This document shows positions 46,852 through 59,627 of a stretch of 64,000 nucleotides of DNA, one piece after another. The notes under the pieces were generated by a model. The model saw nothing but the letters and a program-made list of their open reading frames with translations. It did no database searches and was not told the DNA's origin. A program made the translations under genes and the position numbers. Origin of the DNA: Streptomyces sp. 549 (lineage in GTDB: Bacteria; Actinomycetota; Actinomycetes; Streptomycetales; Streptomycetaceae); contig NZ_JASKMT010000011.1 in assembly GCF_030124175.1 (NCBI RefSeq), positions 1-64,000 on the forward strand, read 5' to 3'. Position 1 is the first letter of the stretch. Each line of letters begins with the position of its first letter.

Positions 46852-47973
46852 CTACCGGACGGCCAGTTCCGTGTCCTCCTCGCGCTCGGGTGATCGCCCG
46901 CTCCGATGCTCGGAAGTCCGGGTGTCTCCGAGGAGTCGCCGGATCTCCCGGGCTGCTGCGCGGCCCGCCCGGTTGGCTCCGATGGTGCTTGCCGAAGGGC
47001 CGTACCCCACCAGGTGCACCCGTGGGTCGCGCACCGACCGGGTGCCGTCGAGTCGGACGCCGCCGCCCCGCTCCCGCAGCCGCAGCGGCGCGAGGTGGTC
47101 GATGGCGGCCCGGAAGCCGGTGGCCCACAGCAGGACGTCCGCCTCGGTACGTGTTCCGTCCGCCCACTCGACGCCCTCCGGGACCACCCGGGCGAACATG
47201 GGGCGCCGGTCCAGCACACCGCGCTCACGCGCCGCGCGCATGGCGTCCGTCATCGGCAGCCCCGTCACCGACACCACGCTCTGCGGCGGCAGGCCCTGGC
47301 GTACCCGGCGCTCGACCAGGGCCACGGCCTCCCGTCCCTGGTCCTGGCCGAATGGCTCCTCCCGGAAGACCGGCGGGCGTCGGGTCACCCACACCGTCTC
47401 TGAGGCCACATCGGAGATCTCCAGCAGGTGCTGCACCGCCGAGGTGCCTCCGCCGATCACCACCACCCGCTTCCCGGTGAACGCCTCCGGGCCCGGGTAG
47501 TGCGCCGTGTGCAGCTGCCGCCCCCGGAACGAGTCGCCTCCGGGTACCGCCGGCCAGAAGGGCCGGCCCCAGGTGCCGGTCGCGTTCACCAGTGCACGAG
47601 CCGACCAGGTGCCGGCCGAGGTCTCCGCCCGCAGCCTGCCGTCCGCCGCCGGGTGGACGCCGCGGACGTCCACCGGTCGCAGCACCGGCAGGCCGAAGGT
47701 GTGCTCGTACCGGGCGAAGTAGTCACCGATCACCTCGGACGACGGCCGGCTCTCGTCAGCACCGGCCAGCTCCATGCCGGGCAGCGCGTGCATGCCGTGG
47801 ACCTTGCCGTAGGTGAGGCTCGGCCAGCGGAACTGCCAGGCCCCGCCGGGTGCGGGGGAGTGGTCCAGCACCACGAAGCCGGGTCCGGGCTCAAGGCCGA
47901 TCCGGCGCAGGTGGTACGCACTGGACAGCCCTGCCTGGCCGGCGCCGACAACCAGCACCTCTACGTTGTTCAT
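46852..47973 (-). CDS. FAD-dependent monooxygenase (flavoprotein of the YUCCA/CzcO type)
   Basis: A 373-residue two-dinucleotide-binding flavoprotein. FAD Rossmann motif VVGAGQAGLSSAYHL at the start; PGGAWQFRWPSLTYGKVHG after it; NADPH motif VVIGGGTSAVQHLLEI around residue 175; WATGFR and GYGPSAST at the end. It resembles CzcO/trimethylamine monooxygenase-like enzymes; the substrate is not known. ATG at 47973 has a weak ribosome-binding site. The next gene is divergent. Confidence 0.9.
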   Translation of the reverse strand: MNNVEVLVVGAGQAGLSSAYHLRRIGLEPGPGFVVLDHSPAPGGAWQFRWPSLTYGKVHGMHALPGMELAGADESRPSSEVIGDYFARYEHTFGLPVLRPVDVRGVHPAADGRLRAETSAGTWSARALVNATGTWGRPFWPAVPGGDSFRGRQLHTAHYPGPEAFTGKRVVVIGGGTSAVQHLLEISDVASETVWVTRRPPVFREEPFGQDQGREAVALVERRVRQGLPPQSVVSVTGLPMTDAMRAARERGVLDRRPMFARVVPEGVEWADGTRTEADVLLWATGFRAAIDHLAPLRLRERGGGVRLDGTRSVRDPRVHLVGYGPSASTIGANRAGRAAAREIRRLLGDTRTSEHRSGRSPEREEDTELAVR

Positions 47974-48032
47974 GCTTCAAACAACCACGGGCCGCCCGTT
48001 GCGCTTCCCGCACACCGATGCAGGATGGAACC

Positions 48033-48455
48033 ATGAGCGATCGCTTCAGCACCCGTGTCATCGACCTCACCACCGGCTCCGACGAGACCGTGCTCGACGT
48101 CACCCGGCACTGCGTGTCCTTCCTCCGGGAGGTCGCCACCGGCCGGGACGGGCTGCTGAACGTCTTCGTCCCGCACGCCACGGCGGGTGTCGCGGTGCTG
48201 GAGACCGGTGCCGGAAGCGACAGCGACCTGCTCGCCGCACTGCGGGAACTGCTGCCCGCGGACGACCGCTGGGAGCACCAGCACGGCAGCCACGGCCACG
48301 GCCGTGACCACGTCCTGCCGGCCCTCGTCCCGCCGCACGCCACCCTCCCGGTGCTCGACGGCCGCCTCGAACTGGGCACCTGGCAGTCGGTCTGCCTGGT
48401 CGACACCAACCGCGACAACCCGGACCGCCGCCTGCGGCTGAGTTTTCTGGCATGA
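48033..48455 (+). CDS. YjbQ-family (UPF0047) protein
   Basis: A 140-residue protein with the YjbQ fold: NVFVPHATAGVAVLETG, then HGHGRDHVLPALVPPHATLPVLDG, LGTWQSVCLVDTNRDNPDRRLRL at the end (split: LGTWQSVCLVD and TNRDNPDRRLRL). The His/Asp cluster may bind a metal. Members have secondary thiamin-phosphate-synthase activity, but physiological function is unproved. ATG at 48033 follows AGGATGGA. A fragment of a second copy lies downstream of the fur-type gene at 51.7 kb. Confidence 0.93.
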   Translation: MSDRFSTRVIDLTTGSDETVLDVTRHCVSFLREVATGRDGLLNVFVPHATAGVAVLETGAGSDSDLLAALRELLPADDRWEHQHGSHGHGRDHVLPALVPPHATLPVLDGRLELGTWQSVCLVDTNRDNPDRRLRLSFLA

Positions 48456-48524
48456 CACAGGGAGGTCAGGATCGTCCTGCGGTGCGGTCGCCGGTTCCTC
48501 CCTCGCTCTGACAGAACCGGAGAA

Positions 48525-48562
48525 GCTGTGGGGTCGGTGCGCGCACGCACCGACCCCACAGC
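48525..48562. terminator. 17-bp hairpin between yjbQ and katG
   Basis: Arms 48525-48541 and 48546-48562 are perfect complements with loop CGCA. The genes on both sides converge on it. Confidence 0.88.
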
Positions 48563-48608
48563 CGCTATGTGCCGGCAACCCGTGTGGCGGACTGGTTGTC
48601 GGGTGCGG

Positions 48609-50888
<2,280 letters not shown>

Positions 50889-51111
50889 TCATGGGGGCGC
50901 TGAACGTGGGAGGAGGATTCAGGCCGTGCAGAAGGGGCACACCGTGTGCCAGGGCATCGCCGCAGGCCGCCCGTCACGTCTCACAGAGCACCGGACCGGA
51001 GGATCGGGGCGGTGCGACGAGCATGGCGCTCGGCCGGTGGGCGGCACTGCGCGGTTGACCGGCGGTGCCCCGTCACGTGTCTCTGCTGCCGTACCGGAGC
51101 CTTCCTGTCTC

Positions 51112-51163
51112 TTGGATGTCGCCGAGATCGATCCTACGATGGACTTCGTCCAAGTCAAGAAGT
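51112..51163. promoter_or_regulatory. Overlapping divergent katG and fur promoters with shared operator
   Basis: For fur on plus: TTGGAT (51112-51117), 17 bp, TACGAT (51135-51140). For katG on minus: TTGACT (51158-51153), 16 bp, TAGGAT (51136-51131). The two promoters face and overlap each other. An inverted repeat ACTTC (51143-51147)/GAAGT (51159-51163), 11 bp apart, covers the katG -35/spacer and the fur start point. Binding of the Fur-family protein here would repress both. Confidence 0.6.
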
Positions 51164-51203
51164 GCACTAAAAGCATACCGGCCGGGGCGCGGCGTCCTTG
51201 ATC

Positions 51204-51231
51204 CTTCGCGGGGGCGCGCGTCCCCGCGAAG
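51204..51231 (+). other. 10-bp hairpin in the fur leader
   Basis: CTTCGCGGGG (51204-51213) pairs perfectly with CCCCGCGAAG (51222-51231). It ends 18 bases before the fur ATG and just ahead of the only possible ribosome-binding site, so it could affect translation or act as an attenuator. Confidence 0.5.
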
Positions 51232-51249
51232 CGGAGCGGGTGAAACGGG

Positions 51250-51660
51250 ATGAGCGCCCTCCTTCAACGGCTACGGGGCCGTGGCTGGCGGTTGACCTCA
51301 CAGCGGCGCGTCGTCGCGGAGGTCCTCGACGGCGAGCACGTACATCTGACGGCCGACGAGGTACATCTGCGTGCCGCCGCGCGACTGCCCGAGATCTCCC
51401 GCGCAACCGTCTACAACACGCTGGGGGAACTCGTCGCCATCGGCGAGGTGCTGGAGGTCTCCACCGTGGGCCGGGCCAAACGCTACGACCCGAACGCGCG
51501 CCGCCCCCACCAGCACCTGGTGTGCTCCGGCTGCGGCACGGTCCGCGACGTCCACCCGGACGGCAGTGCCCTCGCCGACCTGCCCGAGGCAGAGCGGTTC
51601 GGGTTCACCGTCGGCTCGGTGGAGGTCACCTACCGCGGCTTGTGCCCGGCCTGCACGTGA
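51250..51660 (+). CDS. furA: Fur-family peroxide-responsive regulator (FurA/CatR type)
   Basis: A 136-residue Fur-family repressor. Winged HTH with LTSQRRVVAEVLDGEHVHLTADEVHL (two parts) and SRATVYNTLGELVAIGEVLEV; metal-site motifs RRPHQHLVCSGCGTVRDV and the closing GLCPACT (structural CxxC pairs). Located divergently to katG, it is the FurA/FurS type that senses redox or metal and represses katG. ATG at 51250. The gene's symbol is based on family and neighbour. Confidence 0.92.
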   Translation: MSALLQRLRGRGWRLTSQRRVVAEVLDGEHVHLTADEVHLRAAARLPEISRATVYNTLGELVAIGEVLEVSTVGRAKRYDPNARRPHQHLVCSGCGTVRDVHPDGSALADLPEAERFGFTVGSVEVTYRGLCPACT

Positions 51661-51709
51661 CCGCGGCGGGATCCACACAAGGGCGACCAGTGGCAGCCCG
51701 CCCCCGGTT

Positions 51710-51763
51710 CAGGTGGACATCAACCGCGACGATCCCATCCGCCGCCTGCGACTGAACTTCCCT
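51710..51763 (+). pseudogene. C-terminal fragment of a second yjbQ
   Basis: The frame from 51713 reads VDINRDDPIRRLRLNF, which aligns with VDTNRDNPDRRLRLSF, the C-terminus of the intact YjbQ protein at 48.0-48.5 kb. Upstream only a weak trace (GDQWQ in another frame, like GTWQS) can be seen; the rest is gone. No start codon or reading frame. It is in the same orientation as the intact gene and the katG-fur block lies between. Confidence 0.75.
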
Positions 51764-51800
51764 GTTCCAGTGGCCGCAACGACCCCTGGACGTAAGGGGG

Positions 51801-52160
51801 ATGGAGTGTAGGGGCCCCGCCGAGCTGGTGTCCCGCTGGGTCCACCAGGTGCTGCTGCGGCGCTACGAGGCGGAGTACGCGGACCGGCTGTGGTGGTGGC
51901 AGCGGGACTGGGACCGGACACCGCTCCAGGAACAAGTACGCCTGGCCGTGGACTCCTGCGTCGCCGAGGACATGGGACGTGACGCCGAGGAGTACCTGGT
52001 GTCGCTGTACGTGCCCTCCGCCCTGGCGGGGTACCCGCGTCCGCGCCGCCGCTACGACGCCGAGCGGATCCACTCCTCGCTCACCCTGCTTGCCCCGCAC
52101 CGGGAGATCGACGCATACCGCCTGGCGCGCCGGACTCCCTCGCTCTACACACTCCCGTAA
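51801..52160 (+). CDS. Unknown protein with Trp-rich helix
   Basis: A 119-residue protein. ATG at 51801 follows AAGGGGG. It contains RYEAEYADRLWWWQRDWDRT, an unusual Trp cluster, then an acidic/hydrophobic helical region and a basic end; no signal peptide or membrane segment. The codon third positions are GC-rich as expected for a real gene. No family recognised. It is downstream of the yjbQ fragment and may have arrived with it. Confidence 0.55.
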   Translation: MECRGPAELVSRWVHQVLLRRYEAEYADRLWWWQRDWDRTPLQEQVRLAVDSCVAEDMGRDAEEYLVSLYVPSALAGYPRPRRRYDAERIHSSLTLLAPHREIDAYRLARRTPSLYTLP

Positions 52161-52551
52161 CCCGTACCTCGTCAGTTCAGCCGGGTGACGTTCGGTGCGG
52201 GGCCGGCGGCGCCTACGGGCTGGCGGTGGGGTACTGCCTCGTAGGCATCGTAGGCCTCGAAGCGACCGAGCTGGCGGACGACCAGGCGCCGAACCGTCGG
52301 GCTGCGGCGCGGCGCATACGGCAGGGCGTCCGCGGATTCGGTGAGTGCCGCCAGGACCTGTTCCTGATCTGCCCGGGTGACGTCGACCGGCCCGGAACGC
52401 GCCGACCCAACAGCATGCGGACGATTGTGCGCAGCCCCGAGCAGACGGGGCGGACACTCCCGCGAGTGGCAGGCAGGGGCCTGGACTTCCTGGGCTTACG
52501 CAACATGCTGGACCTGCGCCTGTCCGGCCCCGGGGGAGTGGCCTGGCACCG
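52161..52551. other. Gap with a possible coding remnant on minus
   Basis: On minus, a frame ending with TGA at 52174-52172 reads back about 70 codons (VDVTRADQEQVLAALTES, APRRSPTVRRLVVRQLGR, FEAYDAYEAVPHRQPV) with plausible composition, but has no ATG or GTG and loses sense upstream near 52390. It could be the tail of a decayed gene. The plus strand has an open frame here as well but without family likeness. Confidence 0.3.
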
Positions 52552-53097
52552 CTACCCGCGCATGCCCGAACCGACGCGAACCAGCACCTCGTCGGCCAGG
52601 TCCCGGCAGGGGCGTTCACCGTCCAGGAAAACCGTGCCTGGCGGCATGAAGTCCGCGGCGGCCACACACCTTCCGACCTGCGCCCTGCACCACGCGCGGG
52701 CCGCCCGGTCGCGCTCGGGATCGTGCGGCGCGACGGTCCGGGCGTCGATCCGCCGGGCCAGGACGTCGGGCGGAACCCGGAGGAAGAAGTGGTGCAGGGG
52801 TGTACCGGCGTTCTCCAGTGCCGTGAAGATCTCCGCAAGGTGTCCGGCGTCGACGAGCGTCATGGGTACCAGAACCGGGCGGTTGTACTCCTGCCACAGA
52901 CCCGCGGCCAGGCCCGCCGTCTGCTGCCGCCACAACCGCAGGTCCTGGAAGTCCCCGGTCGGCACGTCGACAATGCCCCGCAGCAGGAAGCCGACCTGCT
53001 CCGGGTCGAGGACAAGAGCGGCAGGCAGGCGTCTGTGCAGCTCGGCAACAAGGGTGGTCTTGCCGCTCCCGAAGGCGCCGTTCACCCAGATGATCAT
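52552..53097 (-). CDS. TmrB-like ATP-binding protein
   Basis: A 181-residue P-loop protein. It starts IIWVNGAFGSGKTTLVAEL, then DPEQVGFLLRGIV, DFQDLRLWRQ and VPMTLVDAGHLAEIF, nearly the same order as TmrB, the tunicamycin-resistance protein of Bacillus subtilis (IIWINGAFGSGKT, DPEKMGF, VPMTIV). TmrB binds tunicamycin and ATP at the membrane. Whether this one gives resistance to a nucleoside antibiotic is inference. ATG at 53097 follows GGGGAG. It sits in the irregular 51.7-56 kb region. Confidence 0.82.
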   Translation of the reverse strand: MIIWVNGAFGSGKTTLVAELHRRLPAALVLDPEQVGFLLRGIVDVPTGDFQDLRLWRQQTAGLAAGLWQEYNRPVLVPMTLVDAGHLAEIFTALENAGTPLHHFFLRVPPDVLARRIDARTVAPHDPERDRAARAWCRAQVGRCVAAADFMPPGTVFLDGERPCRDLADEVLVRVGSGMRG

Positions 53098-53703
53098 CCA
53101 CGTCTCCCCGCGTCGGGTCCGCACCACATGGCGCACACGCCTTTCTCTAACGGCCGACGCTCGGGTTGCGTGCCGGACGTCGGTGTGAAGGCCGCTGCTG
53201 GTGGCCCGGCCGGGCCACCGAGGTCCGATACCGGGACAGGCGGACCGTGAGACGGGGCTCCGGCCGCGCAGCGTGAGGAGGCGCTGGGCGGAGTGATGCC
53301 CTGCTCTACGCGACCCGCACAGCACTCGACGTTCCAGAGAGCCTGTCGTTTCAGTACGGTGAAGCACTGCTGGTGGCGATGGTTGCTTTGTCCTTTTCAT
53401 TGCATTGCGGGTGGATTCTTGATCTCTTGCTTTGCTTTCCTTTGGGGCGTGCTTGCGTTGCTGCTAAGTGTTCGTCTATCTTCTGTGTCGCGCAGCCTGA
53501 CCGGCGCGGCAAACGGGGAAACGTAATACGGGGGAAGTTCTCAGAGGGTGGACGCTTTCTGTCCTTTTTGCGCCCTCTTTCTCGGGGTTCGATACCCCCT
53601 TCTGCTGTGCTTTCTCTTCGCGCTGGCCAGTGCGCAAAAACGCCCCGCGGCGGTGCGACGTCACGGGGCGGTGGCCTCACTGTCCACAGAGAAGGAGAAC
53701 AGG
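53098..53703. other. 606-bp gap with lower GC content
   Basis: No convincing gene. From about 53340 to 53640 the sequence is clearly less GC-rich than the rest of the window, with runs such as TTTGTCCTTTTCATTG, and none of the frames has the usual Streptomyces third-position bias. It precedes a secreted-protein gene and may be its promoter/leader. Nothing else recognisable. Confidence 0.5.
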
Positions 53704-54129
53704 GTGAGAACCAAGCGCATTGTAGCGAAGACCAAGCTGGCGGCCGCCGCGACCGCGGCACTCACAGGAGCGGTCCTGCTCGGCCCCCTCCCGTCGGCAC
53801 ATGCGGCAACGGCTCCGGTCTCCGGGTCGACTGCCTGGGGTCCGTGCTCCTGGTACACGTCCAACAATGTCAGGTACACCAGTACCGCCAACAAGCAGGT
53901 GCGGGTGAAGCTGTCCGACACGGGCAAGCTCGGCGTCAAGATGAGGACGAAGAACGAGAACACGGGAGGCACCTCGTCGGCCCGCTACTACCCTCCGCTT
54001 GACAAGTGGCAGAACATGGGCAAGTACTCGAAGAAGAACACTGCCTTCCGGGTGCAGTTCACTTGCGTGAATGAGCGGAAGGGGAGCGAGAGGCCGACCA
54101 CCGACTTCTCGGGCAGCCTGGACTACTGA
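53704..54129 (+). CDS. Secreted protein of unknown function
   Basis: A 141-residue protein. GTG at 53704 follows AAGGAG. A classical signal peptide (RTKRIVAKTKLAAAATAAL, hydrophobic core, AHA-A) is followed by a mature part of about 107 residues with two Cys (GPCSWYT and FTCVNE), many Lys, Asn and Thr (KVKMRTKNENTGG type) and few acidic residues. No family recognised. The composition is less Ala/Arg-heavy than neighbours, fitting the lower-GC setting. Confidence 0.75.
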   Translation: MRTKRIVAKTKLAAAATAALTGAVLLGPLPSAHAATAPVSGSTAWGPCSWYTSNNVRYTSTANKQVRVKLSDTGKLGVKMRTKNENTGGTSSARYYPPLDKWQNMGKYSKKNTAFRVQFTCVNERKGSERPTTDFSGSLDY

Positions 54130-54147
54130 CGGCGGGTAACTCATCGT

Positions 54148-54190
54148 GTTGGCTGCTGTGCGCAGGGTCTTCGTGTGCACAGCAGCCGAC
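54148..54190. terminator. Hairpin after the secreted-protein gene
   Basis: GTTGGCTGCTGTGC (54148-54161) pairs with GCACAGCAGCCGAC (54177-54190) with one G-U pair. It lies 20 bp after the stop and 18 bp ahead of the next ATG, so it may terminate the first gene or structure the next leader. Confidence 0.6.
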
Positions 54191-54207
54191 CCCGGAAAGG
54201 CAGCATT

Positions 54208-54711
54208 ATGACTTCCGTGGCGAGGCGGGCGTTTCTCGTGCTTGTTTCGGCGGGATCATTGACCGCCTGCGGCCTTACGAGTGCCGATACGGGTCACCCG
54301 GTTCTGTTGGACGAGAAGGAAATTCTGGCGGAGTACAGCACAGAGGCCGAGCGCCTGGAACTCGCTCCCGGGGACAACTGGGATCCTCGGCCCGGGCAGT
54401 TGGCCACCGACTCGGCCGGTCCCGAAGGGGCCATGAAGTTCGAGCAGGGGGTGGGGAAACAAACTGCGCAGTTTCAGTGGTACTGCTCGTGGGCCAGGCT
54501 GGCGCTGACCGATGGGCAGGCCGAGCAACGGGCGCTCGCCCAGCTCAAGAAGTTCCCGACCCTTGACGTGTGGGATGCCATTGACAAGAACGGCCACGCC
54601 CTCTTCAACGGAATCGCCGAGGAAGCGGCCGGCGGTGAGTTGGACGCACTCGCGGACTATGTGGCCGACAGCTGTGAGCACTCGGATGCGGATAGGGACA
54701 CGGCGGGCTGA
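54208..54711 (+). CDS. Lipoprotein of unknown function
   Basis: A 167-residue lipoprotein. Signal FLVLVSAGSLTACG with lipobox LTAC near residue 20. The mature part is acidic (DEKEILAEYSTEAERLEL) with WYCSWARLALTDGQAEQ in the middle. No recognised domain. ATG at 54208 follows GGAAAGG. Its stop shares an A with the VanZ-like ATG (TGATG), so the two are coupled and may act together at the membrane. Confidence 0.78.
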   Translation: MTSVARRAFLVLVSAGSLTACGLTSADTGHPVLLDEKEILAEYSTEAERLELAPGDNWDPRPGQLATDSAGPEGAMKFEQGVGKQTAQFQWYCSWARLALTDGQAEQRALAQLKKFPTLDVWDAIDKNGHALFNGIAEEAAGGELDALADYVADSCEHSDADRDTAG

Positions 54712-55613
54712 TGAGTTTTCGTGAGGTTGTCCACACCGTCTGGTCTCTGGCCGGCGAGGGCGTGGCGCTGCCGCTGCTGGTCCTGACCTTGACCTCGGCC
54801 GGCGTGGCGTGGGTGGTACGTCGCAGGGGGGCCGGTGACCGGCACGGCGGCCTGACCTTCGCCGCGCTCGCCTCCGTCGGCCTGATCCTCTCCGTGGCCC
54901 TGTTCCGTGGCGGGGGTCTGGCCTTCGCTCCGCAGGCACTGCTCCACTGGTCGACGAGCGGCTGGCAGCGGATCTCCTATGACCCGTTCTCAAGCACCGA
55001 AGTACTGCTGAACGTAGCGCTGTTCGTCCCGGCCGGCCTTTTCTGGACGCTGCTGACCGGCAGAGCGCTGCGGGTACTGGCGGCCATGGCAGGCCTGTCG
55101 TTCCTCGTCGAGTGCCTTCAGGGGGTGACCGGCCTCGGGGCCAACGACGTGGCCGACCTGTTCGCGAACAGTGCGGGCGGTGCGCTCGGCGTTCTCGCCG
55201 GGAGTCTTCTCCTGCGGCTGCGGCGGCCCACGGACGCGGCACCCCGGTTCTCCCGGAGGCAGACGGTGCTCGCTGCTGGTTCCGCCGCCGGCCTTGTCGT
55301 GGCTGTCGTGGCGGGAACGTACTTCGGCGCGCAGCTTCGTCAGGCGTCGCTCGAACAGGAACTGCACGACCGGTTTGCCGGGACCAGTCTGGAGACGTAC
55401 TCCGCCTGGGAGGCGGACGACGTCCTCTACGACGAGGTGTTCGACGCCGTCTCGGTCCTCGCGGACGGAACGCGATACCTGGACGATGATGTCCGGGTGC
55501 GCTATCCGGCGTCGTTCTTCGGCCTGCCCCGGTGCGTCTTCGTCGACTGGACTCCGGGAGACGTCGCTGTCCATCGCGGCTCGGGCAAGGAATGCTCCAC
55601 GTTCATGGGCTGA
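54711..55613 (+). CDS. VanZ-like membrane protein with extracytoplasmic C-terminal domain
   Basis: A 300-residue protein. Residues 1-175 form a VanZ-like domain of about five helices, with LLNVALFVPAGLFW, SFLVECLQG and NDVADLFANSAGGALG as its family motifs. A further membrane helix (about 187-205, VLAAGSAAGLVVAVVAG) is followed by about 95 extracellular residues with two Cys (RCVFVDW, KECSTF). VanZ domains confer low-level teicoplanin resistance in enterococci; the role here is unknown. It is coupled to the upstream lipoprotein gene. Confidence 0.85.
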   Translation: MSFREVVHTVWSLAGEGVALPLLVLTLTSAGVAWVVRRRGAGDRHGGLTFAALASVGLILSVALFRGGGLAFAPQALLHWSTSGWQRISYDPFSSTEVLLNVALFVPAGLFWTLLTGRALRVLAAMAGLSFLVECLQGVTGLGANDVADLFANSAGGALGVLAGSLLLRLRRPTDAAPRFSRRQTVLAAGSAAGLVVAVVAGTYFGAQLRQASLEQELHDRFAGTSLETYSAWEADDVLYDEVFDAVSVLADGTRYLDDDVRVRYPASFFGLPRCVFVDWTPGDVAVHRGSGKECSTFMG

Positions 55614-55625
55614 TCCTTCAGGGGC

Positions 55626-55677
55626 CCCGCCGACGCAGGCCCGGTGCCTGGCAGGGCGCCGGGCCTGCGTCGGCGGG
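55626..55677. terminator. Long hairpin terminator after the VanZ-like gene
   Basis: CCCGCCGACGCAGGCCCGG (55626-55644) pairs with CCGGGCCTGCGTCGGCGGG (55659-55677); the loop itself can form a small GCC/GGC stem. It closes the secreted-protein/lipoprotein/VanZ unit. Confidence 0.85.
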
Positions 55678-55742
55678 AGTCGGGATTCTCCAGATGGCTG
55701 CCGTGGTCTGACGACCAAGGCCCCCGGTACTGGTCTACTCGG

Positions 55743-55859
55743 TCATGACGCTGCCGGATCACCGCTGCCGTACGGGCGGGTGAGGACCTCCATGCCGTGT
55801 CCGGCGGGGTCCGTTCCAGGCAGCCAACGGCCTTTGCTCTCAGGGGATTCGGCGATCAC
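55743..55859 (-). CDS. Possible 38-residue small protein
   Basis: A frame from GTG 55859 (GGGAGG seven bases upstream) to TGA at 55743 encodes a 38-residue protein including SPESKGRWLPG and TDPAGHGMEVLTRPYG, with no long hydrophobic part. The composition and ribosome-binding site look genuine but the size gives weak evidence. No family recognised. It is antisense to nothing annotated. Confidence 0.3.
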   Translation of the reverse strand: MIAESPESKGRWLPGTDPAGHGMEVLTRPYGSGDPAAS

Positions 55860-55894
55860 TTCTCGGGCCTCCCTGAGCAGACGCGAGGAGCGTC

Positions 55895-56032
55895 ATGACC
55901 GGTCTGCCCGACCTCGCCTGGCGCAAGTCCAGCCGCAGCAGCGCTCAGGGCGACAGCTGTGTGAGGTTGCGTGAGCGGGGGTGCATATGCGGGCCTCCAA
56001 GGATGTCGTGCCTGGGTGCCTGGGTGCCCGGG
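55895..56032 (+). pseudogene. DUF397-domain protein remnant
   Basis: The frame from ATG 55895 (GAGGAG upstream) gives LAWRKSSRSSAQGDSCVRL, the standard beginning of a DUF397 protein. The continuation VHMRASKDVVPG (like VAVRDSKDPDGP) is in another frame, from about 55982, so a frameshift disrupts it, and the C-terminal WxxF part is lost. No XRE regulator is next to it, as would be normal. Confidence 0.65.
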
Positions 56033-56096
56033 TGCAGGTGCGGCGTCCGGCGCAGCCTGCCGGGCGGCTGTCGGGGAGGCGAGGTAGGAACGAGGT

Positions 56097-58951
<2,855 letters not shown>

Positions 58952-59153
58952 CGGTTGTTCAACTGACCGCTGCCAGAACAGCGGTCGCTGACGCGGCCGT
59001 TGCGGGAACGGGTCCTACGGGACGCTCCCGCAACGGCCGCCCCGCGCAGCCCCTCGTCCTGCCGGCCCGACGACCCGGAGCCGGTCCGGAGCGTGTCCGG
59101 CAGGCCGTCGGATCCGGGGGCAGTCAAGCAGCAGGTGGGCAGCGGTGGTTGCC

Positions 59154-59627
59154 TCAGTGCTGGAGCAGCCCGCCGGCCGGGACGGGGGCAACGTGACCGG
59201 TGGCCGGAAGGGTCCGGGCCAGGGCGAGGCCGATGTCGACCAGCGACGACCGGTGCAGACCGCGGACCTCGGGAAGCGGAGTCCAGACCGCCCCGGTGAT
59301 CTCGCCGTTCGGTTCAGGTCGGATGTGGCCCCCGGTGATGCGGACCTGGTAGAAGATGCCGACGTTCTGGTGCGGGTGCCCATCGGGGACGGTGCGTTCG
59401 GCTGCGGGAATGACTCTTGAGTCCACGCCCAGGAGGCGTTCGACCACCGCGTCCAGACCGGTCTCCTCGGCGACCTCCCGGACCACCGCGTCGAACGGAT
59501 CCTCCATGTGCTCGACCCCTCCTCCCGGAAGGGTCCAGTTGATCCGTCCCGCCGCCGTGTTGTGGCAGGCGAGCAGCACCCGTCCGTCCTCGATGCACAC
59601 CCCGTACGCCGCCAGCCGGAAACTCAT
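59154..59627 (-). CDS. Nudix hydrolase
   Basis: A 157-residue Nudix protein with the box GGGVEHMEDPFDAVVREVAEETGL (two parts: GGGVEHMEDPFDAVV and REVAEETGL). It binds and hydrolyses a nucleoside diphosphate-linked substrate with Mg. ATG at 59627 follows AGAGG; a GTG five codons upstream is possible. Stands alone between icd and the exporter gene. Confidence 0.92.
   Translation of the reverse strand: MSFRLAAYGVCIEDGRVLLACHNTAAGRINWTLPGGGVEHMEDPFDAVVREVAEETGLDAVVERLLGVDSRVIPAAERTVPDGHPHQNVGIFYQVRITGGHIRPEPNGEITGAVWTPLPEVRGLHRSSLVDIGLALARTLPATGHVAPVPAGGLLQH

Noticed and set aside
53582-53598. GGGGTTCGATACCCC, like a tRNA T-arm
   Set aside because: No matching acceptor stem, D-arm or anticodon arm at the right distance upstream; a chance or very old trace at most.
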